Positions 12,721-24,374 of a DNA stretch of 64,000 nt are shown here, one piece after another. The notes beneath the pieces were generated by a model. It saw only the letters and a list, made by a program, of their open reading frames with translations, was not told the DNA's origin and ran no database searches. The DNA is from Endomychus coccineus. Taxonomy: Eukaryota; Arthropoda; Insecta; Coleoptera; Endomychidae. The translations under genes were made by a program, and so were the position numbers. How positions within the stretch are numbered: position 1 is the first letter of the stretch; each line of letters starts with the position of its first letter. The stretch is from positions 260,959,736-261,023,735 of the forward strand of contig OY294067.1 of assembly GCA_958510875.1 (NCBI GenBank), read 5' to 3'.

Positions 12721-13252
12721 CTTATTTTTGATTCAATAATATTCCGTGAAAGTGAATTGAGAAGTGTTAGTAAGATCATCTATCATGTTCATTTGGTATG
12801 AGACAATTTAATATAATTCAGTAATATTTGTACCATTTCATTAATGGATTTTACTTAGATAAGAAATAAACAATAGCCCATGATCATATTTTTTCAAGGA
12901 TTTCAGAGTGGAACGAACTATCAGTCTAAATATCGAAACAAATTTATTAATTAGTTCTAATCTCATAGTGGATTTTCTTAATGTCAGTCATCTGATATGC
13001 ATCTATTTCATTGTTTGTCAATAATAATAAATTCGATATTTTTTATAACGTTACACGGTACTGTGAAATAAAGTTTAGATAAAAAAAAAATTATTGGCTG
13101 ATGTAATGTGTAGGAATCTTGCCATATCCGTGAATCTTCATCCAGTAGTTAGCATCAGTACCTTAACGGAAGCAATGTTGATCTTGTTTCACCCTAACTT
13201 TCTGTATGTTGGTTTTGATACCATATATGAGTTCTGGGAAAGTTCACTTACT

Positions 13253-13325
13253 GCAATTCACCGAAAGAAAATTCACCGATAACAATTCACCGGGTTGCAA
13301 TTCGTCGGAAGGATAATTCACCGAT
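13253..13325. repeat. subrepeat block (CAATTCACCGA-like), possible foldback end
   Basis: Five imperfect copies of AATTCACCG or AATTCGTCGG in 73 bp. This is the same architecture as the subrepeat ends of the elements at 13738 and 16413, and one copy (GCAATTCGTCGG) resembles the 13738 end directly. No inverted partner is seen in the window, so it may be a solo terminal repeat. Confidence 0.45.
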
Positions 13326-13737
13326 TCTACAATGCTTAAAATTTATGATTACAATGGAAAAATTTTGGTATACGCTAAAATTAAAGTAGTATCGTTTAGA
13401 AATAGCATACTTAAAATATCATTTTAATGTTCACAATGATAACAAGAATATTTGCCAGTGAAAAACCAATTAAATATATGAAATGTTGTTGATGGACACA
13501 CTAATAACAATGCTATGTCACTATAAGAAGCGTCAATAAATTCATAGTGTTGGTAGACTACTATCTCTAACAATATTTTAGAAATTTCACAAAAAAAGAT
13601 GTTTTTTATTTTGCAAAATATTACTAATTAAAATATCATTCTAACATACTGTGTCAGAACGTATATTCTATCACTGCTTTCGGCCAATCAGAAATGCTTT
13701 AGCCGTCATCTAATGATAAAATATACAATCTGACATA

Positions 13738-16301
13738 GGGGATGGGACAATTCGTCGTCGCCGACTCGTCTTCGCCGATTCGTCGCCGTACCAGTTCGTC
13801 GTCGGCCGATTCGTCTGCGGCGGGTTCAAAGTAGAATAATTATTTTTTCTTGGAGTCAACTAACTATCCCTAAATTATCTTTATATCCGTTCATTATTAT
13901 CAAGCCCTCCCTATAACTAAAATCTTTAATTTCAGAGATATTCCCAATTTAATATGAAAACAGATTTTCAACAAGTTTTCTGTTTGTGTATAAATGATGG
14001 AAAGACAAATTGTAATAAAAAATTATAAATCATGAGTTATTAAGACAAAACTTTTATCAAATTAAATAATTTTGTAATAAATGTTCTAAATTTCCATTTA
14101 AAATATCAATGCAGATTTCAGTCGATTTTCAAATGTTCATTTCAAGTATTTGAGTGTAACTTACATAAAAATGTTGGATATTATAAAAAATTTAATTCCT
14201 CATTCAAGACCCATACACGACTTCGAATAGGCCGCACTTACAGCTATGAAGGATATTTATCCGGATGTACGGATATATGGCTGTTTTTTTCATTCGGCTT
14301 AGAACATGAGAAAGAAGTTGAGTAACCTAGGTTTATTAAGACAGTACAATGACGACGCACAATTATCTTTAGCTAAGATGGTAATATCTTTGGCTTTGGT
14401 TCCGCCTGAGTATCTGGTGAAGCTGTTGATGCATTAGAAGATGCTCTATATTGTGTACTTATTAGATAGACGAGGCAACGGTCGACGTCCACCGAAATTC
14501 CACATGAAATGTGGAATGTTTATCAGCGAACGATAAATGAAGAAGTTGGGAACGGACCACCCCACAATATGGAAGCTCATTGACGGCCTGAAAAAAAATC
14601 CAAAAAGTGAGAGATGGGTTTTATGAGCAACTTGTAGCAGGTCATCCCTCTCCGTTAAAGCTGAAGAAGTATATAGTAGTCAAGGAAATAAAGCACTAAA
14701 ATAGGCCAAACGTTCCAAACTTGGCGCAGTTGGATGGATTGAGATGCGGTTTTCTGCATTCGATTCAGAAGTGACTTAGAAAATTTGTCCGGTATTTTTT
14801 TTGCGGAAGAATTTTATTGCATTTCTACAGCCAAAAAATGCATTTTTGTGAGTGCACTTTTTGAGGTGAATAAAAAAAACGGACTCGAATTGGTTTCTCG
14901 GGGGTTTTCGGGATCTCTGAATACGAATATGCTATCAAGAGAATTCCCTGAGGTCCCCTTGGACCTCCCCCGAGGTATCCAGGCGTCCTGACTCCCTGGA
15001 TATCGATGATATTATTTAAAAAATCATGTTTAATGTTTGTTAACTATTCAAGAGGTGATATAAAGGTTACTAGTGATTATTACGACGTGAAAAAACTCTT
15101 CTGCAATCCCTGGTGTACCCTGAGTCTGAGTAACCACTTCATCTTCTAGGGATTTGTTAATTTTTCTCAATTAAATGTAACAAATTCTAGCTCTCGGGGG
15201 CTTTCAAAGTCACCGATCACAACTATGACACTCGCAATGTTCTGCAAATAGAGCAAATTACCTGGGGGTGTTTCCGGGTCTCTAGAGCCCTCTGTATCTA
15301 CGTCATCTTCTAGGAATTTGTTGATTTTTCTTCATAAAATGTAACAAATTCTGGCTCTTGGGGGTTTTTATTGTCGCCGATCACGGTTATGATACTCACA
15401 ATGTTGTGCAAATTTCTAGAAAATGACGTTGATACAGAAGGCTCCAGGGACATGAGAACATGCAAAGGTAAATTGCAGATTATTGCGACGAGTGTCGTAA
15501 TCATGATCGGCAACTTTGAAAACCCCCGAGAGCTAGAATTTGTTACATTTAATCAAGAAAAATTAACAAATTCCTAGAAGATGACGTGGTTACCCAGACT
15601 CAGGGTACACCAGGTATTGCAGAAGAGTGTTTTCACGTCGTAATCATCACTAGCAACCGTTATATCACCTCTTGAGCAGTTAACAAACATTATAAATAAG
15701 TTTTTAATTAATGTCATCGTTATATAGGGCGTCAGGACGCCCGGATACCCCGGGAGAGGTTCAAGGGAACCTCAGGGAGTTTTCTTGATAGCATATCCGC
15801 ATCCAGTGACCCGAAAAACCCCCGAGAAACCAATTCGACTCCGTTTTTTTTATTCACCTCAAAGAGTACACCCAGAAAAATGCATTTTTTGGCTGTAGAC
15901 ATGCAATAAATTTTTTCCGCAAAAAAAAATACCGGACAAAATTTCTAAATCACTTTCTGAATCGAATGCAGAAAACCGCATCTCAATCCATTCAACTGCG
16001 TCGGGTTTGGAATGTGGAATGCTGTATTTCCTCGACTATAGATGCAGATATACGATATCATAAACCTTGTAGAAAATTTTCGTAACATCAACATTTTAGA
16101 ATACCTCAGAGGTTTAGCACACAATTACGATTTATAAATACATGTAAAACATATGTTACATAAAAATGAATCAGATTTGAACTTCTTTTATTTATCAATT
16201 TATACGACGACGAATAGGCCGCCGACGAATTGGCCGACGACGAACTGGTGCAGCGACGAATGGGCGAAGACGAGTCGCCGACAACGGATTGTCCTAGACC
16301 C
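13738..16301. mobile_element. subrepeat-ended foldback element A (MULE/Foldback-like)
   Basis: The left end (GGGGATGGGACAATTCGTCG...) and right end (complement GGGTCTAGGACAATCCGTTG...) are inverted and made of repeated CGTCGCCGA / CGACGAATT units (13744-13820 and 16203-16290). TCTGACATA at 13729-13737 and TCTGACACA at 16302-16310 form a 9-bp target duplication with one mismatch. In Drosophila, Foldback elements have subrepeat ends and 9-bp duplications and are linked to MULE transposases; the match is by structure only. No transposase is encoded. A second foldback element (14677-16038) is nested inside it. Confidence 0.75.
14677..16038. mobile_element. foldback element, TAGTC type, nested in element A
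   Basis: A 1362-bp inverted repeat centred near 15358. The ends are TAGTCAAGGAAATA and the complement of TAGTCGAGGAAATA. TAG at 14674-14676 is repeated at 16039-16041 (3-bp duplication). The arms include sequences such as GGGTTTTCGGGATCTCTGAA that resemble the interior of the element at 22.88 kb. The ORFs in it are antisense copies of each other and not genes. Confidence 0.75.
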
Positions 16302-16412
16302 TCTGACACAGTCTGCCAGAATGATATATGTTACAATCTAATCTTTAATCATTGAATAGATACTTTCTAAAAGCGTGTTGGAGAAAGAATATTCTAACAC
16401 GGTATAAACAAC

Positions 16413-17477
16413 GGTTTACGGACATTTCGCCACCGCCGTTTCGCCCCCGGCCGTTTCGCCTCCACCGTTTCGTCCCCAGCCGTTTCGCGCATTAGTAGAA
16501 ATATCGAACTCAACTAAACTAGTCGTAACGAAGCACACAGTAAGAAAGTTGACAATATAATGATTTACCTGATTTACCACTAGCTTTGTATAGCATTTTT
16601 AATTGTAATTAGCACCAACCCTCAGTAATAGCCCAGTAATCGGTTTTATCGGTTTTATCACAAATCGCTGATGGAAAATTCCTTGAATATAATTTATTAG
16701 AAAGGGTTTCCTAAATGTTGATTCCGGTTGGTAGTACCTACCTCATTTTTTTGTATTTTTACTACAATTAAATAATAAACTGTTTTTAGTGAATTTTAAA
16801 TCTTTATTTTATGGTTAACTTTATTTTAGTCATGAAGTTTTAAAAGCTTTCAAGTATTCAAGTTACTTATAAAAAATGTAGTAATTTGTATAATATGGAA
16901 ATAATCTTTTAATATTAAAGAAAGTCATACATTTTAATGCGAATTCCTAGAAGTAATTTACGATGTTGTCTTCACTGCTTGACTTCCATAAAATGTAAAT
17001 TCCAGGGAATCATAATAAATCAACTTCTCCAAGAATAGAAAGAAAATAATATTGCATATAAAAATAAATATTACTACATATAATGTAAAAGTAAAATTTT
17101 TATTATCTGGATAGTTTATCTTTACAATATATTAACTAAAATGGATAAAAATCAATTTTATAACTGTTATAATTATATGAAAATATACTACATCTAATGC
17201 TGATCGCAAATCAGTCAACTTTGACAAAAATTTATTTTTGTGAACAATAAAATGTAATAAAATAGTAGGTACCCAAAGTATAAAGAGAAAGCGAGTATAG
17301 TTTTATAACAAAAATTTTAATCCCCAATAAAGGAGCAGAAGTATATTAAGTTAAGTGGTAGGTGGTGGTAGGTAATATTTCGGGAGCAAAACGGTTTGGG
17401 AGCGAAACGGTGGGAGCGAAACGGTGGGAGCCGAAACGTCTGGGGGCGAAACGGCGAGAGCGAAACGTCCGTATCCC
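16413..17477. mobile_element. subrepeat-ended foldback element B with perfect 9-bp TSD
   Basis: 1065 bp. The ends carry TACGGACRTTTCGC and then about five to six copies of CCGTTTCGCCCCC-like units (16417-16497 and, inverted, 17375-17473). ATAAACAAC is present at 16404-16412 and again at 17478-17486, a perfect 9-bp target duplication. The interior is AT-rich and non-coding. It is a non-autonomous element; the structure suggests a MULE/Foldback-type transposase supplied in trans. Confidence 0.8.
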
Positions 17478-17662
17478 ATAAACAACATTCAATGGTGAAA
17501 AATCGACATTAGCAGAACATATTTCAAATACAATTTCTCAAGAAAATATATCACTCTTTAAACATAGTGCGGACAAATATATAGGTTTTTTCTCATATTC
17601 TTCACACGAGAGGAATGTTGGGTAGGCATTCGAATTTTTCTTGAAGATTTGGAGGTATAACC

Positions 17663-17828
17663 TGTTGGAAATTGTGTTATATAATATTGTTATATTGTTC
17701 TATGTACTGAGATTTACATGGTAACATACTAATGTTTTTGTAGTAGATCATCTAGAGAGTTAATGTAACATAATAATAAATAAAACTTCACACGAAGTTT
17801 TATTATCTTCAACCACGCTCTGCTAACA
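17663..17828 (+). repeat. copia 5' LTR
   Basis: 166 bp, TGTTGGAAATTG...CTGCTAACA. It contains an AATAAATAAAA polyadenylation-like signal near 17780. It matches the 3' LTR except for a short AT insertion in the latter. Confidence 0.93.
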
Positions 17829-17843
17829 GGTTATGGGCCCAGG
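17829..17843 (+). promoter_or_regulatory. copia primer binding site (initiator tRNA-Met, internal)
   Basis: GGTTATGGGCCCAGG immediately follows the LTR. GGTTATGGGCCCAG is complementary to the anticodon-loop region of initiator tRNA-Met (CTGGGCCCATAACC), the half-tRNA priming known for copia. Confidence 0.85.
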
Positions 17844-17881
17844 CCAGTCCCTCTGAACCTGAATTTTATATTACTACAGAA

Positions 17882-19274
17882 ATGACTACTGTCGAAGAAA
17901 TTGAAGTTCAACTCAGAACTCTAAGGAAAGAGTTGGAGGAAGCTACCAAAACAAAGTCCACAATGATGATATCTAGTTCCGTTGGAGGTTTAGCCGAATC
18001 TAAACACCTGGATGGTACTAATTATGGAGACGAAGTTTTGGATGAAGAATTTCATGGTTGATGCAGGTCTGTGGTGTTGTGTAGATCCAAAACCTAATCA
18101 AGTAGTTGATGTTGATTTGGACAAGCGAGCCTTGGCAAAAATAAATCAGTCCCTTAGACCTACTGCGGCAGCTGAAACAAAAAAAGCCAAAACAGCTAAA
18201 GAAGCATGGGAAAGCTTGAGAAGAACATATGAAGATAGTGGCATTGTTCGATTAGTTGGTCTTTACTCAAGTCTGTTCAGAACAAGGTTCGAGTCATGTT
18301 CGTCTATACAAGAATATGTTGACAAGATAATTCATATAGCTGAGCAGCTGGATAATATTGGAGAACCATTCAAAGATAACGTTGTTGGTGGTATCATATT
18401 AGGAGGTCTACCTGAACAATACAAACCTCTTATTTTGGGCATCCAAGGATCAAAACAAGTCACTTCTACGGAGTTTGTGAAAATTTTGTTACTTCAAGAA
18501 AATGTCAAGACAATGAGTATTCAGAACTTTGATACAGCATTGTATAGTAACGAAAAAATGAGTAGAAAATCAATAAAATTTTCAAGAGGTCCCAGTTGTT
18601 ACAATTGTAACATGTATTCGCATAAAGCGTATGAATGTCCAAAACCGAAGAAACAGTGGAAAGACAAGAACAAAGAAAATAGTTCAATTGCTCTTACTTG
18701 TAATGAATCATTATTACAAAACTTTAGTGACGAATGGTTTGTTGATTCTGGAGCAACAGCTCATTTCACTCCGAACAAATCACAGCTACAAGATTTTCAA
18801 GAAGAAACTGATAGAGAATTGGGTATTGCAAATGGTCAGAAATGCACCGGTAAAGGCACTGTCAACATTTTACTTGCAAATCATAAAAATGCAACGTTAA
18901 AAAATGTCCTACATGCACCTGATTTGTCAATGAACCTCATTTCTATCAGTCAAACAGTAAAAACTGGAAAAACTGTAATTTTTGATGTTGATCATGGGTG
19001 CAGGATCACAGAAAGCATAATTAAACTCGCGCTAGAAGAAATGATAAGTACAGCTTCTGAAATCAACGGAATGTATCGACTCGATCAATTTTTGTTGTCT
19101 GCAAATGCTGTACAAGTTTTGGATGCTACAAGTTTATGGCATCGTCGTCTTGGTCATCTTAATTATGATTACATGAAAATTTTGAAACGGATTTTCCAGA
19201 AAAACTCTTCAAACAATGCGAAGAATGTGTTAAAGGAAAGTTTCATAGAAGTCACTTCAACAAATGTAGTGTAA
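17882..19274 (+). pseudogene. copia gag-protease-integrase N-terminus (frameshifted)
   Basis: An ATG at 17882 opens a frame that breaks near 18030. The 420-codon frame from 18012 then continues. It carries a CCHC zinc knuckle (CYNCNMYSHKAYEC, about residue 196 of that frame), the aspartic protease motif FVDSGATAHFT, and the GAG-pre-integrase motif LWHRRLGHL. Another frameshift near 19190 moves the integrase zinc-binding and ELVHSDICGP segments into another frame. Two frameshifts mean it cannot make a full polyprotein. Confidence 0.85.
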
Positions 19275-19359
19275 CTCGTGCAGTACAGTTTTTAGAACTG
19301 GTTCATTCAGATATATGTGGTCCTATACAAGAAATGTCTATTGGAGGTGCGAAATATTT

Positions 19360-20836
19360 TTTTTTCTACAAACGCTTAACAAAGTAGCCTTTGACGCTTT
19401 CAGATTTCAACGCAAAGTTGACGTTTTCCGTGAAATGTCATTTTGTGACAGCATTTGCGCTCTAAAGCGGAAATATTTCGAAAACGCTCGCTTCTCCAAC
19501 GTATTTCTGCATGATGATTGATGATAGTGACAGTGAATTATCAAACACTCCTCCTGATGTAGCAGAAAGTGCAAAAATTGTTACTTTGAATCTCCTACCA
19601 GAGAAATCAAGGAAGAAATATGAATTACAATACGGTAAATTCATGACGTGGTGCCAGTCGAAGAAGGTGAATAAGTATTCAGAAAACGTATTACTGGCTT
19701 ATTTTGGAAAAAAATCATTGATTTGTAAGTCATCAACTCTTTGGTCTACGTATTCGATGATACGGACATGCTTGAATGTTAAAAATAACATCGAAATCAA
19801 TAAGTATCCTAAACTTATCGCATTTCTGAAGAAACAGTCTGTTGGATATAAAGCGAAAAAATCCAAAACATTCACCACTGAAGATATTCACAAATTTTTA
19901 CAAGAAGCGCCCGATGAAGAATATCTACTAAAAAGGTAAATTTTAATATTTCATGCTCTTAGTAGTTTGAGAAGCGGTTAGTATTTTTTTGAATTTAGTG
20001 CAATTTGGTTAGCATAGACATTTGGAATAGCTATTAATTGCAGTTTTTTTTATAGGTTATTCTAATTATGGGTATTGCTGGTGCCTGCAGGCGCGATGAG
20101 TTGGTCAAAATGGAGATTGGTGACATAGAAGATAAGGATTCTATTTTAATAGTCCGAATTCCCGATTCAAAAACGAGAATAAGCCGTGTTTTTACGATTG
20201 TTGGTCATAATGAAGAGAATTCAGTTGATAATCTTTCAATTTTTAAAAAATATATTGCACTCAGAAAACATTGTCTGATTAACAATACTGTCCAACGTCT
20301 ATTTTTACGTTATGAAAAAGGTAGATGTATGAAACAAGTTGTGGGTATGAATACAATCGGCAAGACTCCCAGTGACATTGCTGAATATTTGAAATTGCCC
20401 GAACATAATTTATATACTGGACACTGTCTCCGACGAACCTCTGCTACTTTATTGGTGAATGGTGGAGGTGACCTAATACAACTGAAAAAACATGGTGGAT
20501 GGAAAAGTAACAATGTAGCAGAAGGCTACATAGATGATTCAATCAACAATAAGATTGAAACTACCAAGAGAATATTCTCAAGACCATCTACATCTCGTTC
20601 TGTAGATTTCCAATATTCGGGGGAATTAATGTTAGATAAATCTACTGATCGTCCATCAGGTTCAGGAATAATAATTAAAGAGTGTCACAATTGTACATTC
20701 AATTTTAGTAAAGTCAATGATAAATTAAATCAACATTAATCAGGAATTTATAAACTGTACTTGATGTACTTTTGTTGAATAAAGCATCTGGTGTTTTTTC
20801 TTTTATTTTTTCTGAAAACTGCGTTTGTAGAAAAAA
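19360..20836 (+). mobile_element. Crypton-type element with 16-bp inverted ends
   Basis: Inserted in the copia integrase after the GGAKY codons. TTTTTTCTACAAACGC at 19360-19375 is exactly inverted at 20821-20836. It contains a two-exon tyrosine recombinase. Cryptons normally lack terminal inverted repeats, so the 16-bp inverted pair is unusual. Exact insertion edges are uncertain by some 10 bp. Confidence 0.7.
19511..20739 (+). CDS. Crypton tyrosine recombinase (two exons, likely 1-bp disrupted)
   Basis: Cuts and joins DNA through a covalent 3'-phosphotyrosine link. The N-terminal SAM-like/core-binding part is 19511-19935. An intron of about 120 bp with GTAAAT...TTTTATAG follows, and the catalytic domain runs from 20056. 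Catalytic residues visible: Arg in GACRRDEL, the H-x-x-R in GHCLRRTS, His in KKHGGW and Tyr in EGYIDDS, so all active-site residues are present. Joining the exons at the obvious GT and AG leaves the frame out by one, so a base has probably been lost in the A-run near 19931, or the donor differs. The related Crypton at 26.5-27.5 kb has the intron at the same place. Confidence 0.75.
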
Positions 20837-20962
20837 TCTTGTGTGTATTTCGAGCACAAAGTGTCATTGTCGCTCTCCAAAGATTACCGCGCTCCGCTTT
20901 GCGTCGCGCGGTAACTCTCTTTGACGAGCGACAATATATCACTTTGCGCTCTTAATACACAA
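20837..20962. repeat. 126-bp hairpin repeat next to the Crypton
   Basis: A long imperfect palindrome: TTGTGTGTATT...GTCGCTC...TTACCGCGC and its inverse GCGCGGTAA...GAGCGACA...AATACACAA. It is GC-richer than its surroundings. It is either the 3' end of the Crypton or a separate small MITE. Copia sequence resumes right after it (ttcaccgatgattatag). Confidence 0.6.
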
Positions 20963-20989
20963 ATAGCTATTAACCTTCACCGATGATTA

Positions 20990-22209
20990 TAGTCGTTTCT
21001 CGAAAGTATGTTTCCTTCGTTCAAAAACGGAAGTTGTTTAAAAATTCAAAGAGTATAAAGAATTTGCTGAAAACCTTACTGGTTGCAGGACGAAATGTCT
21101 CAGAACTGATAACGGCACAGAATACGTCAACGGAGGGTTACTACAAATTCTCAAATCCGCTGGAATTCAACATCAAACTACGGTTCCTTATAATCCACAA
21201 CAGAATGGCGTAGCTGAAAGACTTAATAGAACTTTGATGGAAACAGCTCGGAGTATTTTATTCCATTCAAAGTTGGGTACATGTTTTTGGGCTGAAGCAG
21301 TTAACACGGCTACTTACTTAAAAAACTGTGTTCCAACAAAAGCACTTCGAAACGTTACACCATCTGAAATTTGGACGGGAAAGAAACCGAACTTATCACA
21401 TCTGAAAGTATTTGGTTGTAAAGCTTTAGTTTTTGTGCCGAAACAGAAAAGAAGGAAAATGGACCCCAAAGCTGAAGAACAGTTGTTGGATACAGTGCGA
21501 ATTCAAAAGGGTACCGTTTTATTCATCCTAAAACTAAGAAATTAGTTATTGAAAGAGATGCTGCGTTCCGCGAAAATGAATTCATATCTGACACATATGA
21601 AATGTCAAAAGACATATTTTCAGAATTTGATGACAGTGATTTTCAACAACAGTCAGAATCTTTGCAAATTATAGAAAGTATCGGAACTATTGTTGAAGAG
21701 GGGTGTCCTCATCCTCATCATCATTATTATCAGAAAATATGTCAACTGGGGATGAACGTAAAAAAGACTTCACAGCAGATATCAATATTTCAACAGACGG
21801 ACAATCACAAACTGAGAATGTTGCGAAAGAATTTCTACGCAGGTCTACGAGGTAAAGACAGGAAAATCGCTATATATTCAATTCAGATTTTGTTAACATT
21901 GTTAGCGATACTTTATATGATCCTGATCCACAAACTCTTGAAGAAGCTTTGTCTTGTCCGAACTCAGTGAAATGGAGAGGAGCTATGGAAGAAGAAATGA
22001 AATCACTTATTAAAAATGCTGGGTACCGACCCAGAACGAAACACATAGATGTTAAGCATCATTGCATTAGAGAAGTTCAAGAAAAAGGCGATATTGAGAT
22101 TAAATCTATCAGAACTCAAGATATGGTTGCAGACTGTTTAACTAAAGCTCTGAATGGAGAAAAACTAAATCTCAATGTGGACAAGATGGGATTACAAGGA
22201 TTAGTGTAA
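20990..22209 (+). pseudogene. copia integrase C-terminal part and RNase H remnant
   Basis: Continues the interrupted integrase. The catalytic-core sequence CLRTDNGTEY is followed by PYNPQQNGVAERLNRTL (DD35E core; the Glu lies in VAERLNRT), then the C-terminal region in several frames. From about 22020 the frame jumps to TKHIDVKHHCIREVQE and QDMVADCLTKAL, the end of copia RNase H. The reverse transcriptase between them is missing. Confidence 0.85.
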
Positions 22210-22227
22210 TATTACATAAAGAGGGGG

Positions 22228-22401
22228 TGTTGGAAATTGTGTTATATAATATTGTTATATTGTTCTATGTACTGAGATTTACATGGTAACATACTAATGT
22301 TTTTGTAGTAGATCATCTAGAGAGTTAATGTAACATAATAATAAATAAAACTTCACACGAAGATAAATATATTTATTATCTTCAACCACGCTCTGCTAAC
22401 A
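22228..22401 (+). repeat. copia 3' LTR
   Basis: 174 bp, near-identical to the 5' LTR with a short AT insertion near 22365. Preceded by the GAGGGGG polypurine tract and followed by the TAACC target duplication. Confidence 0.93.
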
Positions 22402-22877
22402 TAACCTCATAGAGAAAGACCTCACTAGACAAAGAGTTCTAAAACTTCGCTGTTCGATAGAAAAATGAAGTCTGGTAGGAAGAAGTTCGGCAAGTCTCGA
22501 GGTTGACAATGAAGGAGTGACAGCTTTAGCTCGTCTAGTCCGCTTTTCTGGAATCTCAGGACGAGATTTCTGATAACACCCACCATGGAAATATCTATAC
22601 AAAAAGGTAATCCCTTATTCACATTAGTAATCCCAAATAGTATTTAAACATATTTTGCTCACTAATTTATTTTACTCCGATGATGGCTACTTCGTAGCTG
22701 AAAGATCCTTTGTTCTTTAACAGTATTTCTAGAGAATAAGGGTGATTTTTTCTTACTTAATACTTGAAAACCTTCAAAGAAAAATTATTTGCAAGAAATT
22801 GCTGAGACAAATAGTAATTTTTTTTAAATTTATATTTATCATCATTTCTGTATGATTAATCCATCAAAAGGTACTAA
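22402..22877. other. no recognisable gene
   Basis: Spacer between copia and the next foldback element; only short frames. Confidence 0.35.
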
Positions 22878-23379
22878 TAGTCCAGGCTATGAACCGGGAT
22901 TTTAGCTATAATAAAAAAAACATGTAAGTTTGAATCAAAAAACGTTTTTTGCATTAGCTTCAGGAGGTTCTCAGGATTATTCATGCACCTTAAAACCTCT
23001 TGGGAACCCCAACCCCACTCATTGGTGGCGAAAATGGCCCGAAATCTCCGTCTTGAATTGTATTTTCAACAAAAAAAGGTTTTTTGGTATTTCGAGTGCA
23101 CCTAGGATCTTTGGGTCGCTTCACACGAATCCGTAGACAGATTCACTCGCAATCCATCGTAGGGGTGGTCAAATCCACAAAATCGACCAATTTCGCACCC
23201 CCAATATGTTATTCTGCAATTTTCGTGTTTTAGGCATTTCGAATACACCAAGTAGGTTTTTTGGGTCGCTGATCACGAATCGGAAGCCTCATTTACTTGC
23301 AATTCATCGTAGGGGTGTAGTGGCTTCTGTGAGTCGGAAAAATATGAAAATGTTTCAGAGCCTAACGAGACTCTGTCCC

Positions 23380-24005
23380 CCCTCCCCCCATTTTCGAGGA
23401 TGCTGAACATGATGGCGGTTGTTTGAACTCTTTCTGAGTTGACCGTCACCCCCAAACGGCCCAAAACAACCCCCAAAAAGGGTGAAACGCGGATACACCG
23501 ACATATTCCGAGAAAAACCGCGTCACCTCCCGTTTTCGAGGATGCTGAACACGATGCCGGTACTTTGGAATTTCTCCGAGTCAATCCCACCCCTTAAATG
23601 GCCAAAACCAACACCCGAAAGGGGTGAAACTCGGATATACCGAAATATTTTGAGAAGAACCACGTCACCTCCCGTTTTCGAGGATGCTGAACACGTTGCC
23701 GGTACTTTGGAATTTCTCCGAGTCAACCCCACCCCTTAAACGACAAAAAACAACCCCCGAAAGGGGTGAAACTCGGATATACCGACATATTTTGAGAAGA
23801 ACCGCGTCACCTCCCGTTTTCGAGGATGCTGAACACGATGCCGGTACTTTGGAATTTCTCCGAGTCAACCCCACCCCTTAAACGGCAAAAAACAACCCCC
23901 GAAAGTGGTGAAACTCGGATATACCGACATATTTTGAGAAGAACCGCGTCACCTCCCGTTTTCGAGTGTGCTGAACACGATGGTGATTCTGGATCTCCTC
24001 CCCGA
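23380..24005. repeat. 142-bp tandem repeats, left arm
   Basis: The landmark GAGGATGCTGAACACGATG, in diverged form in the first and last units, begins at 23396, 23538, 23680, 23822 and 23964, exactly 142 bp apart. The outer units are more diverged than the central ones. Confidence 0.9.
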
Positions 24006-24374
24006 AGCAAACTAACCACTGAAACGGACAACAACTACCCCTTTGATACCCTGAATTTATGAAGTGGATAAGATAAATCTGATAAGAGAAAATGTATAAC
24101 AAATCATTGAATACACACCGGATGATGTTTCCACATTCGTTGACTGACTGTTCACCCTGAAAAATAGGCGTATACATCGTGTCTGGCAAGGTTATTTGAT
24201 GGTTTTTAGGTGAGAAAATCTCCTGTATGGAATCAGTGGTACAATTTTACATATTTTATTTTATTAAATCATAAACATTTTTATTTCACGCGTACAATTA
24301 CTTATAAACTATATATACAAATATAAAACTGTTTCATTGACGCATATAACTACATATCCACTATATATCCATAT

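Larger units (their letters stand above)
17663..22401 (+). mobile_element. Ty1/copia retrotransposon, defective, with nested Crypton
   Basis: Bounded by LTRs (17663-17828, 22228-22401) with TGTTGG...TAACA ends and the 5-bp target duplication TAACC (17658-17662, 22402-22406). A primer site complementary to initiator tRNA-Met follows the left LTR, and a GAGGGGG polypurine tract precedes the right LTR. Order: gag with zinc knuckle, protease, integrase, then a short RNase H tail; most of the reverse transcriptase is deleted. A Crypton and a 126-bp hairpin interrupt the integrase. It is dead from frameshifts and deletion. Confidence 0.92.
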
